A stretch of DNA of 64,000 nt from Neoceratodus forsteri. Lineage: Eukaryota > Chordata > Ceratodontiformes > Ceratodontidae. How positions within the stretch are numbered: position 1 is the stretch's first letter; every line of letters begins with the position of its first letter. The stretch is from the NCBI GenBank assembly GCA_016271365.2, contig CM028136.1:471136001-471200000 (forward strand), read 5' to 3'. Positions 11,911-22,640 of this stretch are shown piece by piece. The notes under the pieces were generated by a model. The model searched no databases. It saw only the letters and a list, made by a program, of their open reading frames with translations, and was not told the origin of the DNA. Made by a program: the position numbers and the translations under genes.

Positions 11911-13192
11911 GTGATAACTAAAGCAACAACAGGTAAAAGTTGGTTTAACTCCAGATGTAGGAAAGCAAAAAAAGAATTGACTAAAGTACTAAGGAGATGT
12001 AAGAAATATAAGACTAAAAATATGACTGAGGAAAGATATAAGCTCATTAATATCAATGAGGTAAGAAAAAACTATAAACAAATCCTGAACAAAGAGAAAT
12101 CTTGTCATACAGAAATGTTCTGGGAAAAACTTAGGAAAGCTACAATAAATAAAGACGCCAAGAAATTTTGGAGACTGGTGAGTCAGGGCTACAACAGATA
12201 CCTTACAAAGGTTGAAGTACATATTCTTCCAGATACATGGAAAGGGTATTTTACAGAACCTTATTTTTCAGTTGAGGAAGATCATTTAGCTAAAGAATAT
12301 AAACATGAAAACCTGTACTATCCTACTTTCCTGTATGTAAATCTAGAAGAGATAACAATGTCAATATTATGATAGAAAACTAATGAAGCTCTAGGACCTG
12401 ATAAGATCATAGGGGATATATATAAGCACTTAATTGATTGGTGGAATCCTATACTATATAAGGTATTTAATTCTATAGTACAGTGACATGATCCACCACA
12501 TAGCTGGAGGGGATCTACCATTTATCCCATATATAAAAAAGAAAACCCAAACAATCCCAAGATGTACAGGCCAATTAGCCTTATTGACATATCACAAAAA
12601 TTATTTACAAGAATTATCCTTAATAGGTTGAATGACTGGGTGGAAAAGAACTTTTTCCTCCATGAGACCCAAAATGGTTTTAGGAAATCAAGATCTACTA
12701 TTCAACACTGCTATATTTTACAACATATAGCTTGGAAGTATGTCCAAATTAAAAAGGGAAAGCTTTATTGTTGTTTTATAGATTTTACATCCACATTTGA
12801 CAGGATAAGTAGATGCATTCTTTGGGAAAAATTACATAAACTGGGTATTTGTCCAGACTTATTGAATGTCCTTGTAAGATTACATAATCATACTGGGGCT
12901 AAGGTTCAATACAATCATCTGGGAAATACAGCTTTACCTTTTCATACTAATATAGGGGTGCAACAGGGTTGTCTTCTGGCTCCAACCCTGTTTAATATTT
13001 ACATTATTGAGATACTTATAAAATTGCAACATCCTGATGTTCACGCTCCCAGTGTAGGTGATATCAGAGTAGATGACCTAGCATATGCCGATGATCTAGT
13101 ATTGATATCAACCTCAACACTGGGACTTCAAAGAAAACTTGACCATTTAAACGATTTGTGTAAAGAACATCAACTAAAAAATCAATATGACT
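11911..13192 (+). pseudogene. Linker and reverse transcriptase of element E (5' part)
   Basis: 11,911-12,372 is the basic EN-RT linker (KSWFNSRCRKAKKEL, then KDAKKFWRLV). 12,562-13,192 holds RT blocks MYRPISLIDISQKLFTRI, HETQNGFRKSRST, CFIDFTSTFDRIS (first catalytic Asp), GVQQGCLLAPTLFNIYI and an intact AYADDLVLIS. The frame is cut by the L1 at 13,193 and continues at 19,891 with the expected N-x-x-K-T-K block (MTKTKLVIF). Joining the two needs a one-base shift in an A run next to the insertion site. Confidence 0.85.
13176..13192 (+). repeat. Left 17-bp target-site duplication of the L1
   Basis: AAAAAATCAATATGACT here is repeated at 19,874-19,890 directly after the L1 poly-A, as expected for target-primed insertion. 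Confidence 0.9.
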
Positions 13193-13428
13193 GGGTGGGC
13201 GTGGCCAACCGCCGAGCTTGATGGACGCCTGAGCTAGGAGTGCTTGCAATCCCCACCACACACCCTAGTTAAACCCGTCTCATGCCTGCTTTCTGTCACC
13301 CCTCTTGCTCTGTGTGGCTAAAGGAGAGTCTCGCCCTCTGGTAGCTCCGTTCTGGATCCCTGCCCCGCTTGGGAAGTACCCGATATATCCATCGCCTGTC
13401 TACCCATCTGGCGGCCTGGCCTACTGTT

Positions 13429-14689
13429 AAAATGAAGCCTCTTCCTCCACATCACATTCAGAGGGCGGCCTGGCAGAAATACGGCAGATGTTCACGGAGA
13501 TATTGCATCGCATGGACAATCTGGACAGTGCTACGTGGAAAAACACTGTGGATATAGTGGATTTATCGCAACGGGCTGGCATAACAGAACACAGACTATC
13601 AGATGCAGAAGGTGGCTGCCGGCAAACCGGGGCACGAGTGCTGGACCAGGATAGGCTTATTCATCAGTTATGGGCCAGAGTGGAGGATTTAGAAAACCGT
13701 AGCAGTCGGAACAATTTGAGATTTGTGGGATTTCCTGAGGGCTGTGAAGGACCTGATGTTATCTGCTTTTTACAAAAGGAGCCCCCCCCTTGGGCTGGCA
13801 CCCTGAAAACCCTCCAGAGATTGACAGAGCTGACAGAATGTTGGCACCCCGCCTGGCTCCTGGAGATCGTCCTCGTACCATACTGGCCCGCTTTCTCCGG
13901 TTCCAGGACCGGGAATCCATCACTAGGCTGGCATGCCAAAAAAAAGAACTTATATGAAATGGCCATAGGATTCAGATCTTTGCGGATTACTCCCAGGAGC
14001 TAACTGCACACCGCAGGGTCTTTACTGCAGCACGTCGGGCCTGTGCTGACTTGGGGTTAGAATATTCATTGAGATACCCAGCTTGTCTCCACATTATTTT
14101 GAATGGATCACCGTGACTATTTGACAGTCCGTCAGCCGCTGAGAAATTCTTGGCAGATCAGGCTCCTAAGCTAAATCAGGGAGTACCCAGGGAATCTCTG
14201 GACTCGGGGGCCACAGCCATGGAGACTTCTGTGCAAGCATCTACAACCCCCTCCTCTGGGTCCACTCAACCTGTAGCCCCACAGCCCAGGACCCCTTCTC
14301 GCTCTGCCCCTCAGAAATCCCCGGGGAGCAAAAAGAAAAATAGAAGGAGGGCTCATCTTGATGGGGCCCATATTGATAAGACTCCCTGCCCATTCCCGGA
14401 GTCAGAAAAGCCAGTCCTGATTCCGTGGTCTCATGCTCCTCCATCAGCCAGACATGAGCACAATCACACTCGAGCCTTAATGGACCTTCCGACAGATGGA
14501 TCTCACCTGGACCCACCTTTGCCTCCTAGACTGCCTCCTAAAGGTAATAAATCCCATGCTGCACGCTCGCTCTCCTGGGCGGATGCTGTGGAGTCCCTCG
14601 CTCCTGAGGCCTCCACCGTTATGGATGCTGCTTCCACCTACCCAATACCCTTTTGCTCTGCAGCATCCCCCGCTAAATCTGCGGGCTGA
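13429..14689 (+). pseudogene. L1 ORF1 (coiled coil, RRM, C-terminal domain)
   Basis: From the ATG at 13,429, frames 13,488-14,003 and 14,150-14,689 combine. Near the start is an N-terminal segment with spaced hydrophobics (coiled coil), then RVEDLENRSSRNNLRFVGFPEG, the hallmark junction into the RRM of L1 ORF1p. The C-terminal domain is spread over other frames (ILARFLRFQDRESI, ELTAHRRVFTAARRA at 13,880-14,090). A Pro/Ser-rich, basic extension ends at 14,689, unusually long for an L1 ORF1. In the family this protein trimerises and coats L1 RNA. At least two frameshifts (about 13,790 and 14,000) disable it. Confidence 0.8.
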
Positions 14690-15521
14690 ATGTGACTGGG
14701 ACAGTTTCTCGTTGTTCTCTGTTTTTTTTTTCCTCTCATTATAGCAGTATCGGCAGTCAGCCGTGCTCTCTGTCCTCTGGTATGTGCCCATTATACATGG
14801 GCGGTCCTGGTACTATAGACCGGGGGACGAGGATTCAGAGAAATGATTCCCTCTCTGGTCGTTTATTTATTTTATCCCTCCTCAGAGTGGGCATGACTAG
14901 GTGACAACTAGTCATGCACAGCACGTGGCAGCCTCTCCCTGTTGACCATCTAGCTCTCTACAGCCCTGCAGCTTGTAATTACTACATGGTGTGATTGGTG
15001 GGGGCAGGGGGGCTAGTCCTTCAAATGACTGGGAATTAAATTTAATGCAGAGGTTTACTACTTTAGTCGAATTGATGGTGCAGATATTGTGTACTGGTGG
15101 GATATTGCATAGAGAGTCTTCTGGGCAGTGGGTTGTCCTACTTCTCTCTCACTGTAGTTAACTACCTACCTCCCAGTGATCCCTGCTGGTATCTGGGCCA
15201 GAATTCAGTTGATGCGTGCAGCAGGAGCTGATCTGTTGGGGGAAGGGGTTTTGGGAAGGGAGGGGGAGAGGGTCTCTTACATTTGTGGTTATTCAAAGTT
15301 ATGGTTGCTGTTTGTAGTTAATGTTCAGGACCTATTGAGCCCTTTTCAGAAATGTGTAGTTATATCTACTGTTAGTAGTTTTGGCATTCTGAATTCTGAG
15401 ATTTTGACCTTCTTCCATCAAGGCTGTTTTAAGAGAAAGGATTCCCATCCTGGGGGATTGTGTCTCTGGCCTTGGTGCTTTTGGATACATATTGGTTCTG
15501 CCATGATCCCACTCGGGTCAA

Positions 15522-18500
15522 ATGGAGACTAATCTTATCTCCTGGAATGTCTGAGGACTTAATTCTCCCATTAAATGGAAGAAAGTCTTGCTCCATTTGA
15601 AAAAGCTCAGACCTTCGGTAGTCCTCCTTCAGGAGACGAAACTCTCCTCAGCCGAAGCGAGGAAGCTTAGACAGGGCTGGGTAGGGGAAGAGTTACACAG
15701 TGTGGCAGATTCTCACAAGCGTGGGGTCTCTATACTTCTACATAAAACCCTGGGGTGGAAAGTTAAAAGACATATCCACGATACAGAGGGGAGATGGATC
15801 ATGGCTGAAATGGAGATGCCAGAAGGCCCACTAGTCCTAGTTAATCTGTACGCTCCTAACCAGGATTGTCCCCTTTTTTTCCATATGGTTAACCAGGCCC
15901 TCACGGATTTTAACACTCACAAAGTCCCTATTTTTATTGGGGGGTGATTTTAACCTGGTGCTTGACCATTCCTTTGATAGAAGCACATAGGCAGGCAAAA
16001 AAGGCCCTCCTGAGGCTAATGGATGAACATGATCTGCTGGACGCGTGGAGAACCTTACACCCTGGGGTGCGGGGTTATACATGCTTCTTGCAGACACATG
16101 GTTCATCCAGTAGACTCGACCTATGGCTACTCTCTACTGGACTCTTTGACAAGGTGTCTATCTCTTGTATGCACCTCATTTATGTTTCAGACCATGCCCC
16201 TCTGGAAATTCAGGTTAAATTGGGACAGGGCCACCCCTCTTCCTCCTCCTGGCATTTGGACCCCTTCTCCTGGAGGATGGGGACTTTCAGAAGTGTCTGG
16301 GACCGGCAATTGCCGAATATTGGACTAACAATGATAATGGGGAGGTCTCGGATACTACCCTATGGGAAGCCTTCAAGGCGACAATAAGGGGTGGGATAAT
16401 GGCCTTTGCCTCAGCTAGGAGATGCCGCTGGGAGGCAGATCAGAGGGCTTTAGAAAACAAACTTTATCATCTGGAAACTCAGTATAAATCTTTTCAAGAC
16501 AATCCTCCACCTCAGTCTCTACTTGCACAACTGGCGAGTACCAGAATTTCCCTGAATGCTCACCTAACCCGCCAGGCTGAACTGAATATTAGGCGGGTTC
16601 ATCACGCCTACTGGGAGGGTGGGGAAAAGACTAGCAAACTCCTGGCATATCGCCTTAAACAGCAGCAAATGTCCAAGAGGATACATGCCTTAAGGGATCA
16701 TACTGGGGTCCCGTGTTATTCCACCGCAGGGGTCAATGACATTATGGCTCAGTTTTATAGGCGGTTATATACTTCCCCTAGCCCCCCTAGTCTGCCCTCT
16801 ATCCAAAAATTCCTGGATTCATTACCCATCCCCAAGCTCCCTCCATCTGATGTTAAAGTGTTGGAAGCCCCAATCACTGTGGAAAAAGCGGATAGGGCTA
16901 TTCAATCCATGAACCTTCATAAAGCCCCCGGGACCGATGGACTCCCCATTGATTTCTACAGAGTCCAGGGTGTTAACCTTGCTCCGTATTTAGTCCGGAT
17001 GTTTAGGCATTCCTTACTCACAGGAATTTTACCCCCCCATCTCTAAGGGAAGCCACTATCACTGTACTCCCCAAGAAGGGGAAGGACCCTCTGTCCCCGG
17101 ATAGTTATCATCCCATTTCCTTCATCAATGCAGATGCCAAAATCCTGGCCAAGGTTCTTGCCAGCAGACTAGAGCCTCTCTTATCAGGGCTGGTTCATCC
17201 CTCCCAAGCTGGCTTTGTAAAGGGGCGTCTGGGGTCTGATCATCACAGAACTCTCCTTTTAATAATGCACTATTCCAAACTGTCAAAAAAACACCTTGTT
17301 GCTTTAGCCGTTGACTTTGAAAAGGCGTTTGATTTGGTAGAGTGGTCTTATCTGTTTCATACCTTTTCCTCAATGGGGGTAGGACCCGGTTTTCTCTCCT
17401 GGATTAAACTATTATACGCCTCTCCCCTGGCTAGAGTTTTGACTAATAGCAATCTATCGGCGCCTTTCCAATTGCAGAAAGGTACAAGACAAGTTTGCCC
17501 TCTTTCCCCCCTCCTGTTCATTTTAGCCATTGAACCCCTGGTCATTGCGCTTTGGGAAGCGCCCTCTATCCCTGGAATACTGATGGGAGGCATCACCTTT
17601 AAGACATTTTTATATGCTGATGATCTGTTGGTCACTACAGAGTGTACCCCACAGGTGATCCAATCTATTTTACATATATTGAATGTATTTGCTGGAATAT
17701 CAGGCCTTAAGATCAACCATACCAAAACTGAGGTCCTCCCCCTCAATTTGGTACCCTCTGGTATAAACGTTGCGGCATTGGGTCTCAAATGGTCCCCTAA
17801 TGGTATAAAGTATTTGGGTATCATCCTACACCCTAATTTGTCCAAAATGCTCACAGCCAATTTTTCTCCAATGGTGGAGTCGATTAAAGAGGACACGGCT
17901 CGTTGGAAAGCCTTAAGGCTCTCATTAGCTGGGAAAATAGACTCCATCAAGATGATGGTGGCCCCTAAGTTATTATATCTGTTGTCCCATCTCCCTATAC
18001 CTATTCCTTTGAAATGGTTTCAAAAATTGGATGTCTTCATTGGTAATTTCTTTGGGAGGGCTCCCGACCACGGTTTAGTAAGCTTAAACTTTGTCAGCAT
18101 TGGAGCAGGGGGGGTGGGGGACTTCCATGGTTCAAGGGGTACCACATGGCCTTTGTCTCAGCCCAGACCACTTTATGGTTCTCTAACACTGGTCCCACTT
18201 CGCCTACTGGGTTCCCTTTGGAGGCATCATTACTAAAGGCCCCTTCTCCTGCGGTGGCGCTGTACAATAAAAAAAAAATCTCCCCTTAAATCTTCCTCCT
18301 CCCATTCTAGTGTCCATTCAATATTGGCAAAGAGTTCTAACTCTTTTAGGCCAAGATCTAACTCCTTGGAGGTTTATGCCATTATGGAACAACCATGCCT
18401 TGGTAGTGGGTGGTAGTATGATCCGCTGGAAAGCTTGGGAATCGCAAGGTATCTCTTTAGTTCAAGATTTATTGCTCCCAGATTCTAGTTCAATGGACAC

Positions 18501-19130
18501 TTTTGAGGCATTAAGATACAAATACCACCTCCCGTCTTCACATTTTTGGAGATATCTCCAAATTAGAGATGCCATCACCCACTTACCCAATTATTCTAAA
18601 AATAAAGGGTCGCAGTCAAGAGCACATCCTATTACACTCTGGTTACATCACCCTAGGAACAGAGCTAGTGTGATCTATAATGCCCTTAGAGGTGCCGCTG
18701 CAAACCCTACCTTGTCAGCTAGAGCCCAATGGGAAAAGGATTTTCATTCTCCTATCTCCGAGCTCCAATGGGACCATGCTTGGGTGAGATTACATATCTC
18801 GTGTAGGGATGGGAGCACCCATCTCATTATGAACAAAACCCTCCACAGGTGGTATAGGGATCTGGTTAAACTCAAAAAGATGGGGCTCCTCCAGCATGAC
18901 ACCTGCTGGAGATGTGGCAGTCAAGGTGCTCACCTTTTTCATATACTTTGGGAGTGTCCTAATCTCCAGCATTCTGGACAACAATTCAAGATTTGTGTGC
19001 TTTCCTGTTCCCTCAAGTAGTACCAGATCCCCCTCTTCTCTTTTAGATTGTGCCCATTCTCATACACCCAGGCATTGTCCGGGGGCCCAGTGGGTCACAG
19101 CTGTGGGGCGATAGTCAAAAGGCTCATTCT
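15522..19130 (+). pseudogene. L1 ORF2 (endonuclease, RT, Cys-rich C-terminus)
   Basis: From ATG 15,522: METNLISWNV, an in-frame TGA, then VVLLQETKLS (catalytic Q-E-T). VNLYAPNQD and the G-D-F-N block follow across a frameshift near 15,947, then SDHAPLEI. The linker spans 16,399-17,046 (HKAPGTDGLPIDFY). The RT spans about 17,050-18,236 with VDFEKAFDLVEW, a substituted GTRQVCPLSP (the usual QG is QV), an intact FLYADDLLVT and LKINHTKTEV. The C-terminal region at 18,310-19,020 has CWRCGSQGAHLFHILWECP, the Cys/His motif typical of L1. Stops and frameshifts (15,551 area; 15,947; 16,387; 17,046; 18,236) inactivate it. Confidence 0.9.
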
Positions 19131-19852
19131 AATGAGGTGGCGGTCCCAGAGGTCCCATCCTTCTGAGAGTTCCTTCAGGCATTAGCCCAAGGAGCTATAA
19201 ATGAGAGGCTCTCTAGTTTTGCGGGGGGCTCACTGGTCCAATTTGACAAATGGTGGCAACCATATCTCCATTCCAAGTACTGTCACGATGTCCAATCCTA
19301 GGTGGTCTATAATTCCCGAGTGGCCCCTGTCTGGTCTGGAGTTTATAGGCCTTCCTGTTTTATGTTCACTACTTGTCAAGGTATTTTCTTGTATCTCAGA
19401 ATCAGTTTGCCTTTTTGTTTTTCCTGTTTATGGTGTATATAGTTCCAATTAGTATTAGGCCTGATCCAGGACTCAACTCCGTTGACCATATGCTGTCCTG
19501 GGCCCTATGTGCTATTGTTATCTTTGGGTTCCATCAGTTAACAACCCATGGCTTCCACTCTTTTGGGTGGAAGGGCCTAGGTAGGTTGGGATAATCCTTG
19601 GATACTGAGGGGTTTTTTTTATGTTTTTTTCTTTCTTTTCCTTTTTTTTTGTCCTACTTCCATCCCTACTCAGGTTTGTCCATCTTATACTGTGTGTATG
19701 GGAGGATTCACATTGCCTATGACAGTGCCTTTTATTTCTTTTCTTGGTATCCATCATGTTTGTATTTCTGATGTCCGTACCAATGTTGCGGTATGGTTGC
19801 ATAGAACATCTCACTATCATATACCTGTTTTGTGTGTCCTGTGTGAAATAAC

Positions 19853-19858
19853 AATAAA
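19853..19858 (+). terminator. L1 polyadenylation signal AATAAA
   Basis: AATAAA lies 16 bp upstream of the A-run that closes the L1 at 19,871-19,879. Confidence 0.75.
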
Positions 19859-19873
19859 ATCTTTAACAGCAAA

Positions 19874-19890
19874 AAAAAATCAATATGACT
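19874..19890 (+). repeat. Right 17-bp target-site duplication of the L1
   Basis: Identical to 13,176-13,192. It marks where element E resumes. Confidence 0.9.
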
Positions 19891-20143
19891 AAAACTAAAC
19901 TTGTAATTTTTAGAAATCAAATCAAGAAAAAATCCCCAGTGTGGATTAGTACAGAGAAGGTGGAACAGGTACAAATTTATGATTATTTGGGAGTTACATT
20001 TTCAGAAAATATTAAATGGAATAACCATGTAAATATGATAGGTAACAAAATGAAAGTAGCAATCAGTGCATTTAAAATCTTTAATGCTAAAATGGGCCGA
20101 AGTTCTGTTAAAGGTATCATGAAGGTACTTGATGTCAAATTAA
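19885..20143 (+). pseudogene. RT thumb region of element E, resumed after the L1
   Basis: The 88-residue frame opens with MTKTKLVIFRNQ (the I-N-x-x-K-T-K block that follows YADD in LINE RTs). It then shows QVQIYDYLGVTFSENIKWNNH and MKVLDVKLK. It is interrupted at TTAA (20,140-20,143) and continues after the foldback element as SSLLYAAEV, the usual V-x-x-x-L-L-Y-A-x-E-V block. Confidence 0.8.
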
Positions 20144-20750
20144 AGAGCTAGTGTACTGCTTGGGATTAATAGTAATTTCCAGATGCATTCAGCAATCACT
20201 TCTTATATCTCAAGTATTTTTTCTTTTCTGTTTGTTAATTTGAAGATTTTCCACCTGGCAGTACTGGGGTGATGTGTGGAGCAGCAATCTGTCTTGAGGA
20301 AAAAAAAAATCAGTTTTGTTCCTCCCACTACATCATCAGAAATGAGATCAAACACCTTGAGGCACCACAATCCATGCAGCCTGAGCAATGACTCTCACAA
20401 GCTACCAATCAAAATGCAGGAAATTATGACATCACTAGTAACCAGGGAGAGCGAGTTCCTGCTGCTTCATGTGAAAGTGAAACCTAGCAATAAGAAATGG
20501 TTCTCATTGGTTACTAATGATGTCATTGTCAATGTGGTCTCAGTGTTGATGTAGTGGGAGGAACATAACTGACCTTTTTTTCCCTCCGGACAGAGTGCTG
20601 CTCCACATATCACCCCAGTACTGCCAGGTGGAAAATCTTCTAATTAGCAAACAGAAAAGAAAAAAATACTTGAGATATAGGAAGTGATAGCTGACTGCAT
20701 CTGAAAGTTACAATTAATTGCAGGCAGTTTCCAGGCAGTACACTAGCTCT
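20144..20750. mobile_element. 607-bp foldback MITE with ~210-bp terminal inverted repeats and TTAA target duplication
   Basis: AGAGCTAGTGTACTGC at 20,144 is mirrored by GCAGTACACTAGCTCT ending at 20,750. The inverted repeat runs inward roughly 200 bp per arm with small differences; for example both arms share the TTTCCACCTGGCAGTACTGGGGTGAT block. TTAA flanks both ends (20,140-20,143 and 20,751-20,754), and the host RT frame is restored if the element and one TTAA are removed. TTAA duplication is the piggyBac signature, but the terminal bases are not the typical CCY. It could be a piggyBac-like MITE or another TTAA-targeting family. No coding capacity. Confidence 0.88.
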
Positions 20751-20754
20751 TTAA

Positions 20755-21880
20755 AGTCAAGTCTGCTTTATGCAGCAGAAGTTTGAGATTTCTCATGCTT
20801 AAAAAAAGTTACAGGTGATCATGAATAAATTAATCAGATATGTTCTTATGACTCAGCAGTCAGTTCCTGAGGTAATTCATAAACTCAAAACAGGACAATT
20901 TTGAATTGCCACTTTAGTAGCAGAAAGACAGATAATAGCTGTTATTAAAACATTTAGCTTAGATGAAATGAGACTACCAAGATGATGCATGAAAGAAGAG
21001 AGTGCCTATTCCTCCTTGGGTTTCGAGGCAACATCAATTAAGATAATTAAAAATCTTACGTTTCTCAATGGCTTGGGTCATATTATGTGGGACATCTACC
21101 TATACCCATGGGGAAACAATTCTCAATCTGATTGAAAATAGACTTTGAGACATAGAGAGATCAGATATGAAGGAGAAATTAAAATATTTAAAACTGTTTA
21201 GATGGTATAAATGTATTAAGCAAGATCACGGGATAGAACCATATCTGCTAAAATTATCGGATCCTTCCAAAAGGAAAGTAATAACTCAATTTAGAGTTGA
21301 GACCTATAAAGCTAATTACATTTTCTACAGACAAAAGAGGGAAAATATAATATCTGCTTATTGTAGATGTGGTAGATATATGGAAAACGATGCAAAATAT
21401 ATCATCTTAATCTGCCCTTTATGCACAAAACAATGGGAAAAGTATCTGGGTGGTATCTTGGCTGGTCTCGCCTTCCCCCCGGAAGATAAGTTAATTCTTT
21501 TATTAAATATAAATAATGGGTATATTTTGGAGAAAGTTGCCTCCTTCCTAAAATAGTACATCTATGAATGTGTTGTCTTTACTTATGAAGAACTGTATAA
21601 ACAAGAATTTTTCAGTGTAAAAAGCAAATGTTTGCTTTGATGTTTAACTACATGATGCTGTGATAGTGATATATGATAAATATTCTATCTGAACTGGCTA
21701 AGAGTAAAACTAATGTTTAGCAAATTAGAAAAAACCCTGTTAGGATGTTTTCTGATGAAGAATATTGGAAGTATTGTATATGACGATTTTATTATGTCAT
21801 CCACTCGTGTATTTTATGAACTTATTTTGTATACCACATTTGAAAAATTGAAATGGTTTTAATCGATCAATAAAAAAAAT
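20755..21880 (+). pseudogene. C-terminal end of element E ORF2 and its 3' UTR
   Basis: Starts with SSLLYAAEV just after the foldback element, then a decayed stretch. A 129-residue frame (21,167-21,556) follows, with a Cys-rich motif (YCRCGRYMEND, then ILICPLCTKQWEKYL) typical of the C-terminal finger of APE-type LINEs. A 3' UTR of about 320 bp ends in AATCGATCAATAAAAAAAA. Confidence 0.7.
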
Positions 21881-21884
21881 TTTG

Positions 21885-22056
21885 AACATAGAAACAAAGA
21901 CTTTGACAGCAGATAAGGACCGTTTAGCCCACCCAGTCTGCTTATTTCCCTACCTATTGAATAAGCTGCAGATCCTAGTTAACCAACAGCCTACTTTTTC
22001 CTAACCCCTACCAGAATTGCTTTATGTCTATCCTATGCATTCTTGGAACATTGACA
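21885..22056 (-). mobile_element. CR1 3' end fragment
   Basis: Begins with the CR1 3' signature seen on plus as AACATAGAAAC, then CAGATAAGGACCG and CCACCCAGTCTGC. It is closely like the end at 26,956 and the plus-strand end at 37,972. Only the 3' UTR is present, and it sits against the A-rich 3' end of element E. Confidence 0.75.
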
Positions 22057-22640
22057 GTAAAAGGAAATGTATTTTCTGGATGAGTTCAACACCATTTTGA
22101 GAGAAAGAAAGTATGGGCATAAACACGTTATACATAAATGCAAGAGTTGGAACTGTTCAAAACTGATGAAACATAGAAAATAGAAATTATTGGCAGATAA
22201 GGACCACTAGGCCCATCCAGTCTGCCCACAAGCCCTACACTAGTATGTGGCCTCTGACCCTACCTAGTCACTGGCATTTCATCCCTTATTCCCACCTCTA
22301 AGGTTCCCTTATGTCGGTACCAGGCATGTTTAAATCCTTCCACTGTGCTTGCTTTCACCACCTCCTGTGGCAGATTATTCCATGCGCCAACCATCGTCTC
22401 CCTGAAGAAAAACTTCTTCACATTTCCCCTCTACCTGCCCCCTCCAACCTCATATTATGCCCCTCATTCTTGAACTCCTCCTATATATGAAGATGTACCC
22501 CCCTGTACCTTGTTTATGCCCTTAAGGTACTTGAATGTTTCAATCATGCATGCTCCCCATTCCTAATCTCCTCCAGCAAGTACATATTGAGGTGCTTTAA
22601 TCTCTCCTCATATGTATTCCTGTGCAATCCCTGTACCATC

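Larger units (their letters stand above)
13193..19873 (+). mobile_element. Full-length L1 LINE inserted in element E
   Basis: A 6.7-kb element begins with a G-rich GGGTGGGCGTGGCC start and carries an ORF1 and an ORF2. It ends in AATAAAATCTTTAACAGC plus a short poly-A that merges with the 17-bp target duplication. The 5' end looks complete, since about 240 bp of 5' leader precede ORF1. Several frameshifts and stops in both ORFs make the copy inactive. Confidence 0.9.
5390..21880 (+). mobile_element. Element E: old APE-type LINE split by four insertions
   Basis: Pieces of one plus-strand non-LTR retrotransposon can be joined across four younger insertions. They are a Lys-rich ORF1-like part (6.0-7.2 kb), an AP endonuclease (10,581-11,072 and 11,383-11,640), an RT (12,562-13,192 and 19,891-20,143) and a C-terminal part (20,755-21,556). 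The 3' end is an AATAAA-like A-rich tail at about 21,868-21,880. At the L1 and foldback sites the flanks match exactly and conceptual removal continues the protein sense. The 5' limit is uncertain (between the Gypsy relic and about 6.0 kb). The clade is unresolved; the EN (LLGDFNAR, then NSRG and NGRMPGD) and RT style resembles LINE groups common in squamates and amphibians. Confidence 0.7.
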
